From assembly GCF_000620625.1 (NCBI RefSeq), contig NZ_JIAW01000008.1, forward strand, positions 62,001 to 126,000: a stretch of DNA of 64,000 nucleotides, given 5' to 3'. The translations under genes were made by a program, and so were the position numbers. Every line of letters begins with the position of its first letter. Position 1 is the stretch's first letter. Source of the stretch: Mycobacterium sp. URHB0044 (GTDB lineage: Bacteria > Actinomycetota > Actinomycetes > Mycobacteriales > Mycobacteriaceae). A model generated the notes under the pieces. It was not told the DNA's origin, searched no databases, and was given only the letters and a program-made list of their open reading frames with translations. Positions 1 to 8,051 of this stretch are shown here, piece after piece.

Positions 1-150
1 CTGGAATCGGCGGGGGTGCCAGTGACGCGTTGCCACTACGAGGGCGGCATCCATGGCTTCATGACGATGCCGATGTTCGACATCGCTCACCGCGCCCGCG
101 CCGAGGCGTGCGGCGCGTTGGCGCGCATGCTGGGTCGGACACTGCGCTGA
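1..150 (+). CDS. alpha/beta hydrolase (HSL/lipase type), C-terminal end only
   Basis: The first 49 codons in frame 1 are open to a TGA at 148-150, and the gene begins before the window. The peptide contains YEGGIHGFMTMP, the block carrying the catalytic histidine in hormone-sensitive-lipase family carboxylesterases (LipN/LipC-like). This His follows the Ser and Asp residues, which lie upstream and cannot be seen. The family hydrolyses short- to medium-chain esters. The neighbouring steroid-type genes suggest a role on ester or lactone intermediates, but that is inference. Confidence 0.7.
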   Translation: MESAGVPVTRCHYEGGIHGFMTMPMFDIAHRARAEACGALARMLGRTLR

Positions 151-239
151 TCGGAAGCACCGAAGGTGCTGTGCCGTAGCGGTGTTCGGGGTCCGGCACA
201 CAGCGCGTTCGCCTCGCCAGATTAGAGACACCCAAATAC

Positions 240-338
240 GTGTTCTTGGTCGACGCGCTCCCCAAGAATCCCAGCGGCAAGCTACCTAAGCGAGACCTGC
301 GCACCCGACTCGCCAAGCCGCAGACTGTATCCCGCTGA
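240..338 (+). pseudogene. acyl-CoA synthetase C-terminal remnant
   Basis: A 32-codon open stretch ends in TGA at 336-338 and encodes VFLVDALPKNPSGKLPKRDL. The piece LPKNPSGK is the C-terminal lysine motif of AMP-forming acyl-CoA synthetases, which normally sits at the very end of a protein of about 500 residues. No other part of the enzyme is found upstream, because an unrelated hydrolase ends at 150. It is therefore a decayed 3' fragment, evidence of an old deletion between the hydrolase and the SDR that follows. Confidence 0.65.
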
Positions 339-387
339 CCGGGCCCGCGTGTGCCGCAAACCGCAACACCATTGTTGACTCGACGTC

Positions 388-483
388 ATGAGTACCGAGA
401 CCAGCCTGTCCGAGGTTCAGGAGGATGCCGACGCCTCGGTTCTCTTTGCGCAGTACAGCACGGCGGCGGCATCGAGCACGTAA
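388..483 (+). CDS. 31-aa small ORF coupled to the SDR
   Basis: ATG at 388 opens a 31-codon acidic, serine/alanine-rich peptide starting MSTETSLSEVQED. Its TAA at 481-483 overlaps the ATG of the following SDR (TAATG). The overlap suggests translational coupling. The peptide could be a leader or the N-terminus of a gene whose remainder was lost. I do not recognise it and rate it low. Confidence 0.25.
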   Translation: MSTETSLSEVQEDADASVLFAQYSTAAASST

Positions 484-1355
484 TGAGCGACTCACGCGAC
501 ACGTTCGGCGGCGGGGTCGCCGTCATCACCGGCGCCGGCGCCGGAATCGGTGCCGGACTGGCCCGTCATGCCAGTCGGCTCGGCATGACGGTGGTCCTGG
601 CCGATGTCGACGCGTCCGCGATCGCCGTACTGCGCGACGAACTGCTGGCCGGTGGTAGCCGAGCCATCGCCGTGGTGTGCGACGTCCGCGATCCCGACGC
701 CGTCCAGGAACTGGCCGACCGCACCTATCGCGACGTCGGTCCCGTGCGGCTCCTGGTGAACAACGCCGGTGTCGAACAGTTCGGCTATCTGTGGGACACG
801 CCTGTCGCCAACTGGAACCGCGTGATGGACGTCAACGTCAGCGGTGTCTTCCACGGCGTTCGGGCGTTTTTGCCGAAGATGATCGCCGCGGCCGAACCGG
901 CGTGGGTGTGGAACCTGTCGTCGATCGGCGGCGTCGCCACCGTCCCCCTGCAGGCGCCCTACATCGTCAGCAAGCACGCGGTACTCGCGCTCACCGAATG
1001 CCTGCGCGTGGAGGTCGAACTCGCCGGCCACGACGATCACGTCCACGTTCAGGCGGTGCTGCCAGGCCCTGTCGTATCCAACATCTTCGAGACTGCAGGT
1101 GGCGTCGACGACACCGCCAGTGATGCGAAGGCCGCCGAGGCACAGCGCGAGGCCATGGTCGACATCAAGGCCGCCGCCATGGATCCCCTCGCCGCGGCCG
1201 AGGTGATCTTCCAAGAGTCGGCAGATGGCAGGTTCTATCTGCTGACCCAACCCGAGTACGTCGGTTCGGCGATGTCGGAGCGCGCCGCGGTTCTGACCTC
1301 ACAGCAGCCACCTCAGCTGCGCACCAAACCACGATTTGACGCGGCACGGCACTAG
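483..1355 (+). CDS. short-chain dehydrogenase/reductase (SDR)
   Basis: This 290-aa classical-type SDR oxidises or reduces a hydroxyl/ketone with NAD(P). The Rossmann glycine motif TGAGAGIG lies near residues 16-23. The cofactor-pocket aspartate is in VLADVDA, and DVR follows. NNAG is near residue 96, the catalytic Ser lies in NLSSIGG, and the YxxxK pair is in YIVSKHA. The C-terminal part is longer than a minimal 250-aa SDR. The start at 483 is chosen because the Rossmann strand follows after the usual number of residues and the codon overlaps the upstream stop. It resembles mycobacterial SDRs found beside KshA/KstD genes, so a hydroxysteroid-like substrate is plausible but unproven. Confidence 0.85.
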   Translation: MSDSRDTFGGGVAVITGAGAGIGAGLARHASRLGMTVVLADVDASAIAVLRDELLAGGSRAIAVVCDVRDPDAVQELADRTYRDVGPVRLLVNNAGVEQFGYLWDTPVANWNRVMDVNVSGVFHGVRAFLPKMIAAAEPAWVWNLSSIGGVATVPLQAPYIVSKHAVLALTECLRVEVELAGHDDHVHVQAVLPGPVVSNIFETAGGVDDTASDAKAAEAQREAMVDIKAAAMDPLAAAEVIFQESADGRFYLLTQPEYVGSAMSERAAVLTSQQPPQLRTKPRFDAARH

Positions 1356-1468
1356 TTTCGGGGCATCCGTACACCCTCCAACGTCCATGGCGGCAGCAGA
1401 CATTGGCGATTGGGCCAGCGCAGCCACGGTTAATGCGACGCTCGCGAGCGCCGCCTTCAATGTGCCTC

Positions 1469-1759
1469 TCATATCCGGGCGCTGGTGGTGTCGTCGACCA
1501 CGACCAGCTCGCCCCGCCGGACCGCGTCGGCGATGGAATCCCCCAGCGCCGAACAGGCCAGAAACAGGTTGCGTTCACCGTGGCCCGCCAGCTTCAGCGC
1601 GTCGCGCCGTTCCTCGCACCGCCCCGACGCCGCCGCATTCCATTGCACGCTGGTCTGGTCCCAGCTGCTCTTGCGGGCAAGAACCCCTGCCCCGCACCGC
1701 CGGCACGCAACCGGCACCATCGGCCCGTCGTCGAGACGGTTGTCGGGGCGCACGGTCAT
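1469..1759 (-). CDS. small Cys-pair protein coupled to the Rieske oxygenase gene
   Basis: The protein has 96 residues. Near the N-terminus it carries CRRCGAGVLARKSSWDQTS, followed by further cysteines in GRCEERR and FLACSALG, the look of a small metal- or iron-sulfur-binding protein. Its ATG (1757-1759) overlaps the TGA of the KshA-like gene in an ATGA arrangement, so the two are almost certainly translated together. I recall similar small proteins beside mycobacterial Rieske oxygenases but cannot assign a family. An electron-transfer or maturation role is inference only. An upstream ATG-type extension to 1813 is less likely because of the tight overlap. Confidence 0.7.
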   Translation of the reverse strand: MTVRPDNRLDDGPMVPVACRRCGAGVLARKSSWDQTSVQWNAAASGRCEERRDALKLAGHGERNLFLACSALGDSIADAVRRGELVVVDDTTSARI

Positions 1760-2898
1760 TCCAGGGGTCCGGACGCGCGCGCCGCGAGGTTCGCGTTCAC
1801 TTCGCCCATCCACTGCTCGCGAGGTCGGGTGGTGTCGATCTCGAACTCGAAGCGGTCCACCATGTCGGGCGCCACGTCTTCGACGTCGACGTAGAACTGC
1901 TCATACCAGCGGCGCAGCTGATAGACGGGGCCGTCCTCCTCGACGAGCAGCGGATTGTCGATGCGCGCCTTGTTCTTCCAGATGACCACGTCCTGCTCGA
2001 ACCCCATCTTGACCCAGTCGCCCAGAGCGACGGCCGTCTGCATCGCGGCATCCTCGGACAAGTCCGGGGACTTCTTGACGATGATCCCGTATTGCAATAC
2101 GAAGGAATTCGCGTCGATCGGATAGTGACAGTTCAGCAGAACCGTCTTTTGATCGCCCTGCTCGAAGTGATACGTCAGGTCGTCGATCATGAACGACGGT
2201 CCCCAATAGGACGCGACCGAGGTAGTACCCAGCATTTGCGGTGCTCCCTCTGGAGAGGGCAGGTCCGGGCGGGCGCCGCCGTTCATGTACTGGGTCGCAA
2301 CATGGCCCTCGAAGATGTTCTTGAAGTGCGTAGGCAGCGAACCGTGGATGTAGAAGAAGTGCGCCATGTCCACGACGTTGTCGATGATCTCGCGGCAATT
2401 GGTGTTGACGATCGTCGTGTACCAATGCCAGTCCGTCCATTCGGAACTCATCGCCCCCTCGATTCGGGGAATCGTCACGTCCGCCGGTGGTGGTTGCCGC
2501 TCGGGGTCGTTCCATACGAACAACATGCCGTCCTGTTCGAGGGTGACCCACGTCGCGGTCCGAGCGATCCGCGGCACTCGTCGGCTGTAGGGAACGTTCT
2601 TGCACCGGCCGTCGCCACCCCACCGCCAGTCGTGAAACGGGCAGGCGATCTCGTTGCCCTTCACTTCTCCCTGCGACAGGTCCCCACCCATGTGGCGGCA
2701 ATAGGCGTCCAGCACGTTGATCCGGCCGTCCTCGCTGCGGAAGACCACCAACCTCTCGCCGAATGCGTCGACTGCATGCGGAGTGCCGTCACCGAAGTCC
2801 CTCGTCAGACCGAGGCAGTGCCATCCGCGGGCGAATCTGGCCGGTGCCGCCTCAGCCTCGATCAGCCGGACTTCATCGACATTCGACTGCAGGGTCAT
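1756..2898 (-). CDS. Rieske non-haem iron oxygenase, KshA-like
   Basis: This is a 380-aa terminal oxygenase of the 3-ketosteroid 9-alpha-hydroxylase family. Such enzymes take electrons from a reductase and hydroxylate a steroid-type ring. The Rieske [2Fe-2S] ligands are visible as CRH and CPFH about 19 residues apart, near residues 67-90. The mononuclear iron site is in NVVDMAHFFYIHG (Asp/His/His). Its length fits KshA. The start at 2898 is preceded by AAGGACGG. An in-frame start at 2946 is possible but has no better ribosome site. It is transcribed divergently from the KstD-like gene, a pairing typical of steroid ring opening. No KshB reductase is in the window. The exact substrate is unknown because mycobacteria carry several KshA paralogs. 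Confidence 0.88.
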   Translation of the reverse strand: MTLQSNVDEVRLIEAEAAPARFARGWHCLGLTRDFGDGTPHAVDAFGERLVVFRSEDGRINVLDAYCRHMGGDLSQGEVKGNEIACPFHDWRWGGDGRCKNVPYSRRVPRIARTATWVTLEQDGMLFVWNDPERQPPPADVTIPRIEGAMSSEWTDWHWYTTIVNTNCREIIDNVVDMAHFFYIHGSLPTHFKNIFEGHVATQYMNGGARPDLPSPEGAPQMLGTTSVASYWGPSFMIDDLTYHFEQGDQKTVLLNCHYPIDANSFVLQYGIIVKKSPDLSEDAAMQTAVALGDWVKMGFEQDVVIWKNKARIDNPLLVEEDGPVYQLRRWYEQFYVDVEDVAPDMVDRFEFEIDTTRPREQWMGEVNANLAARASGPLE

Positions 2899-3028
2899 CG
2901 GGAACCGTCCTTGAATCGTGGTGGTCTGGTCGATGCTTCGATTCAATCCCCGATGATGCTCCTCCGGTGGTGCTTGTTCCGCTGACTAGGAGAAACCACT
3001 CACAACATGGGCCGCCCGCCTTACCGTC

Positions 3029-4735
3029 GTGACTGTGACCGCCCACACCACCATCCCCGTAGGCATTCCAGTCGGTGACACCACAGTCGATCTGCTCGTG
3101 GTCGGATCCGGCACGGGAATGGCGGCCGCGCTCGCCGCCCACGAACTCGGACTATCGGTCCTGATCGTCGAAAAGTCCTCCTACGTCGGCGGTTCCACTG
3201 CGCGGTCGGGTGGTGCGTTGTGGTTACCAGCATCGCCGGTGATCCGCGACGGCGGCGGCGAGGACACCGTCGAGCGCGCCGGGACGTACCTGAGCTCGGT
3301 GGTCGACGGAACGGCACCGCCGCAGCGATCCGCGGCATTCCTCGAGCACCTGACCAAAACGGTCGAGATGCTGCGGCGCACCACGCCGATGAGGCTGTTC
3401 TGGGCCAGGGAGTACTCCGACTACCACCCCGAGGCACCCGGCGGGACGGCGTTCGGGCGCACCTGCGAATGTCGGCCCTTGAACACCTCCATCCTCGGTG
3501 CGTACCGGGCGAAGCTACGGCCCGGCCTCATGGAGGCCGCCATTCCCATGCCGACCACGGGTGCCGACTACCGCTGGATGAACCTGGTGGCCAGGGTTCC
3601 ACGCAAGGGCGTTCCGACGATCGCCAAGCGACTCGCCCAAGGCGTCGGCGGCCTGCTGCTGGGCCGACGCTATGCCGCAGGCGGACAGGCACTCGCGGCG
3701 GGCATGTTCGCGGGCGTGCTGTCGGCGGGCATCCCGGTCTGGACCGAGACGTCACTGATCAGGCTGACCACCGATGGTCAGCGTGTCGGCGGCGCCGTCG
3801 TCGACCACGACGGTGTGCAGGTAATGATCACCGCGCGCCGTGGAGTGGTCCTCGCGGCCGGTGGCTTCGACCACGACATGGACATGCGGTGGAAGTTTCA
3901 GTCCGAGTCGCTGGGCGGCAACCTCAGCCTCGGCGCCGAGACCAACACCGGCGACGCGATACGCATCGCGCAAGAACATGGTGCCGGTACCGGCCTGATG
4001 GATCAGGCGTGGTGGTTCCCCGCGGTGGCACCACTGCCCGACCGCGCGCCCGCGGTGATGCTGGCCGAACGATCGCTTCCCGGCTCGTTGATCATCGACC
4101 AGGAAGGTGACCGCTTCACCAATGAATCGTCTGATTACATGTCGTTCGGCCAGCGCGTGCTCGAACGCGAGAGGTCCGGCCATCCCATCGAATCGATGTG
4201 GATCGTGTTCGACCAGCAATACCGCAACAGCTATGTCTTCGCCGCCGAACTGTTCCCGCGCATGTCGATCCCCCAGGCGTGGTACGACGCCGGAATCGCC
4301 TGTCGCGCGGACACATTCACTGACCTGGCCACCGCGATGGGAGTGCCGTCGAAACGTTTCTTGATGACTCTGAAGCGGTTCAACGAGGCGTCCCACGCCG
4401 GAATCGACGCCGATTACCACCGCGGCGAAAGCGCCTACGACCGGTACTACGGCGACCCGACCATCACCCCGAACCCGAATCTCAGACCGCTGGCCAAGGG
4501 GCCGTTCTACGCGGTGAAGATGGTTCTGAGCGACCTCGGCACCTGCGGTGGGCTATTGGCCGACGACCGCGCCCGCGTTCTGCGCGAGGACGGCAGTTGC
4601 GTCGAGGGTCTCTACGCGATCGGCAACACCGCGGCGAACGCCTTCGGCGCCACCTACCCCGGTGCGGGCGCGACGATCGCGCAGGGTTTGGTGTACGGAT
4701 ACATCGCCGCGCAGGACGCGGCCGGCCGTCGGTGA
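3029..4735 (+). CDS. FAD-binding 3-ketosteroid dehydrogenase-like flavoprotein (KstD family)
   Basis: This 568-aa flavoprotein belongs to the fumarate-reductase/KstD superfamily and starts at GTG 3029. The N-terminal dinucleotide fold shows VVGSGTGMAAALAA, then VEKSSYVGGSTARSGG, the flavin-contact block of KstD enzymes. Near the C-terminus, GLYAIGNTAANAFGATYPGAG is the conserved FAD/substrate block. Length matches KstD (about 510-570). KstD enzymes introduce a 1,2 double bond into 3-ketosteroids using FAD. The divergent KshA-like gene supports steroid-like chemistry. Alternatives inside the superfamily are Delta4-dehydrogenases or related flavoproteins that act on other cyclic ketones. Confidence 0.85.
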   Translation: MTVTAHTTIPVGIPVGDTTVDLLVVGSGTGMAAALAAHELGLSVLIVEKSSYVGGSTARSGGALWLPASPVIRDGGGEDTVERAGTYLSSVVDGTAPPQRSAAFLEHLTKTVEMLRRTTPMRLFWAREYSDYHPEAPGGTAFGRTCECRPLNTSILGAYRAKLRPGLMEAAIPMPTTGADYRWMNLVARVPRKGVPTIAKRLAQGVGGLLLGRRYAAGGQALAAGMFAGVLSAGIPVWTETSLIRLTTDGQRVGGAVVDHDGVQVMITARRGVVLAAGGFDHDMDMRWKFQSESLGGNLSLGAETNTGDAIRIAQEHGAGTGLMDQAWWFPAVAPLPDRAPAVMLAERSLPGSLIIDQEGDRFTNESSDYMSFGQRVLERERSGHPIESMWIVFDQQYRNSYVFAAELFPRMSIPQAWYDAGIACRADTFTDLATAMGVPSKRFLMTLKRFNEASHAGIDADYHRGESAYDRYYGDPTITPNPNLRPLAKGPFYAVKMVLSDLGTCGGLLADDRARVLREDGSCVEGLYAIGNTAANAFGATYPGAGATIAQGLVYGYIAAQDAAGRR

Positions 4736-4753
4736 CGAATCACGGCGACCGGG

Positions 4754-5425
4754 TCACTCCTCGCGACGGGCGTCGACTTGCTTCTCCACCTCGCGCCAGT
4801 AACCGGGCGTGGACCGTGGCATTCCCGCGGTCCCCTTCACCGCCTTCTTGAGAACCGCGTCCGCCTCGTCGATGTCCTTCATCAGTTCCAGCGCGAACTC
4901 CCGCTCGGCCGCATAGTATTTCGCCGCCCAGCGCAGCGTGATCACGGAGTACGCCCACGCCGGCTGCGCCTCGGCCCCTTCGGCGTCCTCGACCGCGCGC
5001 CGATGCTGAGCATCGACATAGGCGAGGTGCTCCCGGAGTAGTTCCTTGAGCCGGGTTGGATTGCTGAGGTGGCCGAAGGTGATCCGCAACAGGACGCTGT
5101 GCTTGAGCATTGGTGGATCGACCGGGGCGTTGTTGGTCCACTCGACCGCTGCGTCGATTCCAGCAGGTGTGATCCGGTACAGCCGGCGTGTGCGGGTGCC
5201 CTCGTCGCGTTCCACCCGCGACGTCACCAGGCCGAGCCCCTCGAGCTTCTTCAGCTCCGTGTAGATCTGACTGTAGGAAGGACTCCAATAGTAGAAGCCG
5301 ACACTCCAGTCCATCCACTTCTTGAGGTCGTAGCCGCTGACTTCCTCTTCGTACGACATCATGCCGAGCAGCGTCCAGCTGGTACCGGCGAGCGTGGGCT
5401 TCGCCGCCTGGTCGCCTCCGTCCAT
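4754..5425 (-). CDS. PadR-family transcriptional regulator
   Basis: The 223-aa protein begins with a winged-helix PadR domain. The segments YDLKKWMDW, SPSYSQIYTELKKLEGLGLV and the wing with RRLYRITPAG are characteristic. A helical C-terminal dimerisation domain follows (Vir-like PadR_C). It lies tail to tail with the KstD-like gene, 18 bp apart, and head to head with the flavin reductase, sharing the 119-bp gap at 5426-5544 where its operator probably lies. I infer local control of the steroid-type genes by a small phenolic or steroid ligand. Confidence 0.85.
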   Translation of the reverse strand: MDGGDQAAKPTLAGTSWTLLGMMSYEEEVSGYDLKKWMDWSVGFYYWSPSYSQIYTELKKLEGLGLVTSRVERDEGTRTRRLYRITPAGIDAAVEWTNNAPVDPPMLKHSVLLRITFGHLSNPTRLKELLREHLAYVDAQHRRAVEDAEGAEAQPAWAYSVITLRWAAKYYAAEREFALELMKDIDEADAVLKKAVKGTAGMPRSTPGYWREVEKQVDARREE

Positions 5426-5544
5426 TTCGCCAGCCTAACAACCTGGTCAGCCGATGTGGTTGCGCCGGCCACTGGCCGGGACGGCGGGTTGCGGCTAGCG
5501 CGAGCGATCCGCAGGCTCAAACGGACAACCACCACGGAGATCCA

Positions 5545-6045
5545 ATGACTGCAATCAGCACCACCGACCCCGATTCCGCCTCGATGCGTTCGGTCCTCGG
5601 CCACTTCTGCACCGGCGTCACCGCGATCACCGGTCACGACGGAGCCCGACCGATCGGGTTCACCTGCCAGTCGGTGACGTCGGCGTCGCTGGCGCCGCCA
5701 TACGTGTCGTTCTGCCCGGCTTCCACGTCAACGAGTTGGCCGGGGATCCGCTCGACGGGGCGGATGTGCATCAACGTGCTGGCCGATGATCAACGCGAAC
5801 TGTGCATGCGATTCGCCACTAGCGGCGGCGACAAGTTCGCCGAAATCGGTTGGTACGAAGCGACGAATGGCACTCCGGCACTCGATGGAGCGTTGGCTAC
5901 CATCGAAGCCGACCTGGAGTTCGAACACGTGGCAGGCGACCACACGATCGTCGTCGCCCGCGTCACCGCGCTACACGCACATCCCGAGCGCCGGCCGCTG
6001 TTGTTCTATCGCGGTGGCTTCGGAGGGTTCGAAACGCGGGACTGA
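5545..6045 (+). CDS. flavin reductase domain protein (HsaB-like)
   Basis: This 166-aa protein belongs to the flavin reductase domain family that supplies FMNH2/FADH2 to two-component monooxygenases such as HsaAB. Visible family features are the N-terminal LGHFCTGVTAITG, the G-FTCQSVTSASLAPPYVSFCP block and a late DHTIVVARV segment followed by PLLFYRGGFGGF. ATG 5545 is preceded by GGAGA. No matching flavin-dependent hydroxylase is adjacent, so the partner must lie elsewhere. It ends 7 bp from the tail of the convergent SDR. Confidence 0.85.
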   Translation: MTAISTTDPDSASMRSVLGHFCTGVTAITGHDGARPIGFTCQSVTSASLAPPYVSFCPASTSTSWPGIRSTGRMCINVLADDQRELCMRFATSGGDKFAEIGWYEATNGTPALDGALATIEADLEFEHVAGDHTIVVARVTALHAHPERRPLLFYRGGFGGFETRD

Positions 6046-6052
6046 ACAGCTC

Positions 6053-6886
6053 CTACCGTTGCGTGCTGCCCGCGTCGACGGGAAGGGTGACAGCGGTGAT
6101 GTAACGGGCTTCGTCGGACCCCAGGAACAAACAGGCGTTGGCCACGTCGATCGCCTCGACCCACGGGATCGACAGCATGTTCATCGCACACGCGGATTCG
6201 GCGAACTCGTCGCGTGTGGGTGGGCGGTCGAGATCGGGACGAAAGGCGCGGCTGACGACGTCGTTCTGGATCATCGGGGTGTCGACGTTGGTGGGGTGGA
6301 CGGAGTTGACCCGAATATTGTGCGGGGCAAGCTCGTTGGCCAAGGTGCGCATCAGCCCTACGACACCGTGTTTGGCGGCCGTGTAGTGCCCGACACCGAC
6401 CAGGCCGCGCAGACCGGCGATCGAACTGATCAGGATCACCGATCCGCCGCCACTGGCGATCAAGTGTGGCGCGGTTGCCTTGACGGTATGCCACACGCCG
6501 GTCAGGTTGACGTCCAGCATGGTCTGCCAAACCGCCTCGTCCATCTCGACTGTTGCACCGCGGGAGGTGATCCCGGCCGTCGCACACACCGCGTGCAGGC
6601 CACCGAACCGCTCGACACCCCGGTCTGCGGCTGCCCGCAGAGCATCGAAGTCCCGGACATCGACGACTTCACTGACGATCCGGCCGCCCGCTGCGCCGAC
6701 CAGCCGTGCCGTCTCATCGAGGTCCGCCGGTGTCGACGGCGGAATGACCACCGTGTCAACGGCGCCGCACACGTCGAGTGCGATGACGTCGCAACCCTCC
6801 TCGGCGAAGCGAACCGCCTGCGCGCGCCCGATCCCCCGTGCCGCACCGGTGATCAGTGCGACCTTCCCCTCGAGACGTCCAGCCAT
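6053..6886 (-). CDS. mycofactocin-coupled SDR
   Basis: The 277-aa SDR has TGAARGIGRAQAVR at the N-terminus. After the second strand (ALDVCG) there is the extra loop ending in DLDETARLV, before DVRD. This insertion is diagnostic of mycofactocin-dependent SDRs, which hold their nicotinamide cofactor non-exchangeably and pass electrons to mycofactocin. The catalytic Ser is in LISSIAG and the YxxxK motif in YTAAKHG. The C-terminus VTLPVDAGSTQR is standard. It is related to the SDR at 45464-46285 but clearly distinct. The likely role is oxidation of an alcohol intermediate of the catabolic pathway. Confidence 0.9.
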   Translation of the reverse strand: MAGRLEGKVALITGAARGIGRAQAVRFAEEGCDVIALDVCGAVDTVVIPPSTPADLDETARLVGAAGGRIVSEVVDVRDFDALRAAADRGVERFGGLHAVCATAGITSRGATVEMDEAVWQTMLDVNLTGVWHTVKATAPHLIASGGGSVILISSIAGLRGLVGVGHYTAAKHGVVGLMRTLANELAPHNIRVNSVHPTNVDTPMIQNDVVSRAFRPDLDRPPTRDEFAESACAMNMLSIPWVEAIDVANACLFLGSDEARYITAVTLPVDAGSTQR

Positions 6887-6990
6887 TGGGCCATCGTGCC
6901 GCGGGCGATTACGAGCGACAACACACCTTCCTGCTGAGTGGAAAACCCGCCGGCTTCAGTGCGTCCGTTCACCCCGGCGCGCTTGTACCC

Positions 6991-7180
6991 TCACGCGATG
7001 CGGATCAGCTTCTTGTTGATGAACTCGTCGATGCCGAAGCGGCCGAGTTCACGCCCGAAGCCGGACCGCTTCACTCCACTAAAGGGCAGCTCGACGCCGT
7101 CGGCTCCGACAGCGTTGACGAACACCATGCCCGCCTCGATCTTGTCGGCGACGCGGTTGGCCTGGTCGGGAAACAGCTTT
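6991..7180 (-). pseudogene. succinate-semialdehyde-type aldehyde dehydrogenase, 3' remnant
   Basis: Only the last 60 or so residues remain. They include EAGMVFVNAVG, LPFSGVKRSGFGRELGRFG and FINKKLIRIA, the C-terminal oligomerisation region of GabD-type aldehyde dehydrogenases, which normally have about 455 residues. The catalytic Cys and Glu are absent. Upstream, near 7180, the homology stops and continues in another frame as the end of TniQ, so the gene was cut by a transposon-related rearrangement. The fragment marks a probable left edge of an inserted block. Confidence 0.75.
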
Positions 7181-7184
7181 GAGC

Positions 7185-8051
7185 GTGCTGCCGACAAGGA
7201 GCGCAGCACAGGAAAGCGTTTCGCGCATCACGGTTGGACGAAGATCAGCCAGCATCTGACGGGCCCACTCTGGCCAAAAAGCCGCCGGCAACTTGGCCGC
7301 CATTGTGCGATCACGACTCGGGTCCGGGTCCGGAACCCGCGGCATGATCGTTGCGGTACGGTACTGAAGTTGTTGTTCAGGTCCGAAGTCGGCGCTGCGC
7401 GCCTTCAGTACGATCGCAGCAGGAATCTCACCGTCCCGCCTGCAGGACCGAATCTCGGCCGGACCGGTCGTCGCGTTCTGCCCCTCGATGATCGAGCGGG
7501 CGCGGTCCCCGGCATCACTGATGCTCGGCTGTGCCAATATTCGCATCGCCATCGCTATCCCGACCGCGGCATCCAAAGCTCGCTGCGGCGCTTTGTTATT
7601 CAACGTCTCCCGCGCTTGGGTAGGAACGAACTCGACAGACTCCTGCCCTGTCGCTTCCTCAAAGACGCCGCTTATGGAGAGGCCGTGCTCTGAAGCGAAG
7701 TTGAGCGCCCGGTTCGCGAGACTCCTTACCGCAGCTAGAACTTCCGTCTGCGACTTCGCGTGCGCCTCGAATACGCCAAAACCGCTCCCGCCGTTATCAA
7801 TAAGGTCATACAGCCCGCGGTGCGCCCACAAGAAAGAATGGTCGTCACCGAGCAGCTGCAAGGCCGGGGCTGCGTCCAACGGGTGGCGGCACCTGCAGGC
7901 GGTGGGAGACGGAACACTGCGATAGAGCTGGGTAGATCGCTGATGATTGCCACACTGAGGGCACACATCGACGAGTAGACAGTTGTGATCCAGGCACGCA
8001 AAGGACCAACCGAGCCGCCAAGACAACCGCCACCGGCCAACTGTTTCGCGT
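7185..8051 (-). pseudogene. tniQ: tniQ, C-terminal part (split by the IS30-type element)
   Basis: On the minus strand, starting at the left end of the insertion sequence, the reading frame gives RETVGRWRLSWRLGWSF, ACLDHNCLLVDVCPQCG and CRHPL. This is the cysteine-rich middle and C-terminal region of TniQ proteins, targeting or accessory factors of Tn7/Tn5053-like transposons. It continues to WPEWARQM and ETLSCAALLVGS near 7200, where it runs into the aldehyde dehydrogenase remnant. The N-terminal half is at 9443-9794. Removing the insertion and one copy of its target repeat restores one frame through the junction (CIRETVGRW). The protein is also cut at its true C-terminus. Confidence 0.8.
8047..8051. 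repeat. target-site duplication, left copy (CGCGT)
   Basis: CGCGT lies directly outside the left terminal repeat and is repeated at 9443-9447 outside the right one. Deleting the element plus one copy rejoins the tniQ frame, which supports this as the true 5-bp target duplication. Confidence 0.85.

Noticed and set aside
1336..2985. Long plus-strand frame (549 codons) opposite the KshA-like gene
   Set aside because: It lies antisense to a gene with clear Rieske motifs, has no recognisable domain, and reflects the GC-rich third positions of the real gene.
5786..6937. 383-codon plus-strand frame across the flavin reductase/SDR region
   Set aside because: It overlaps two well-supported genes and encodes no domain.
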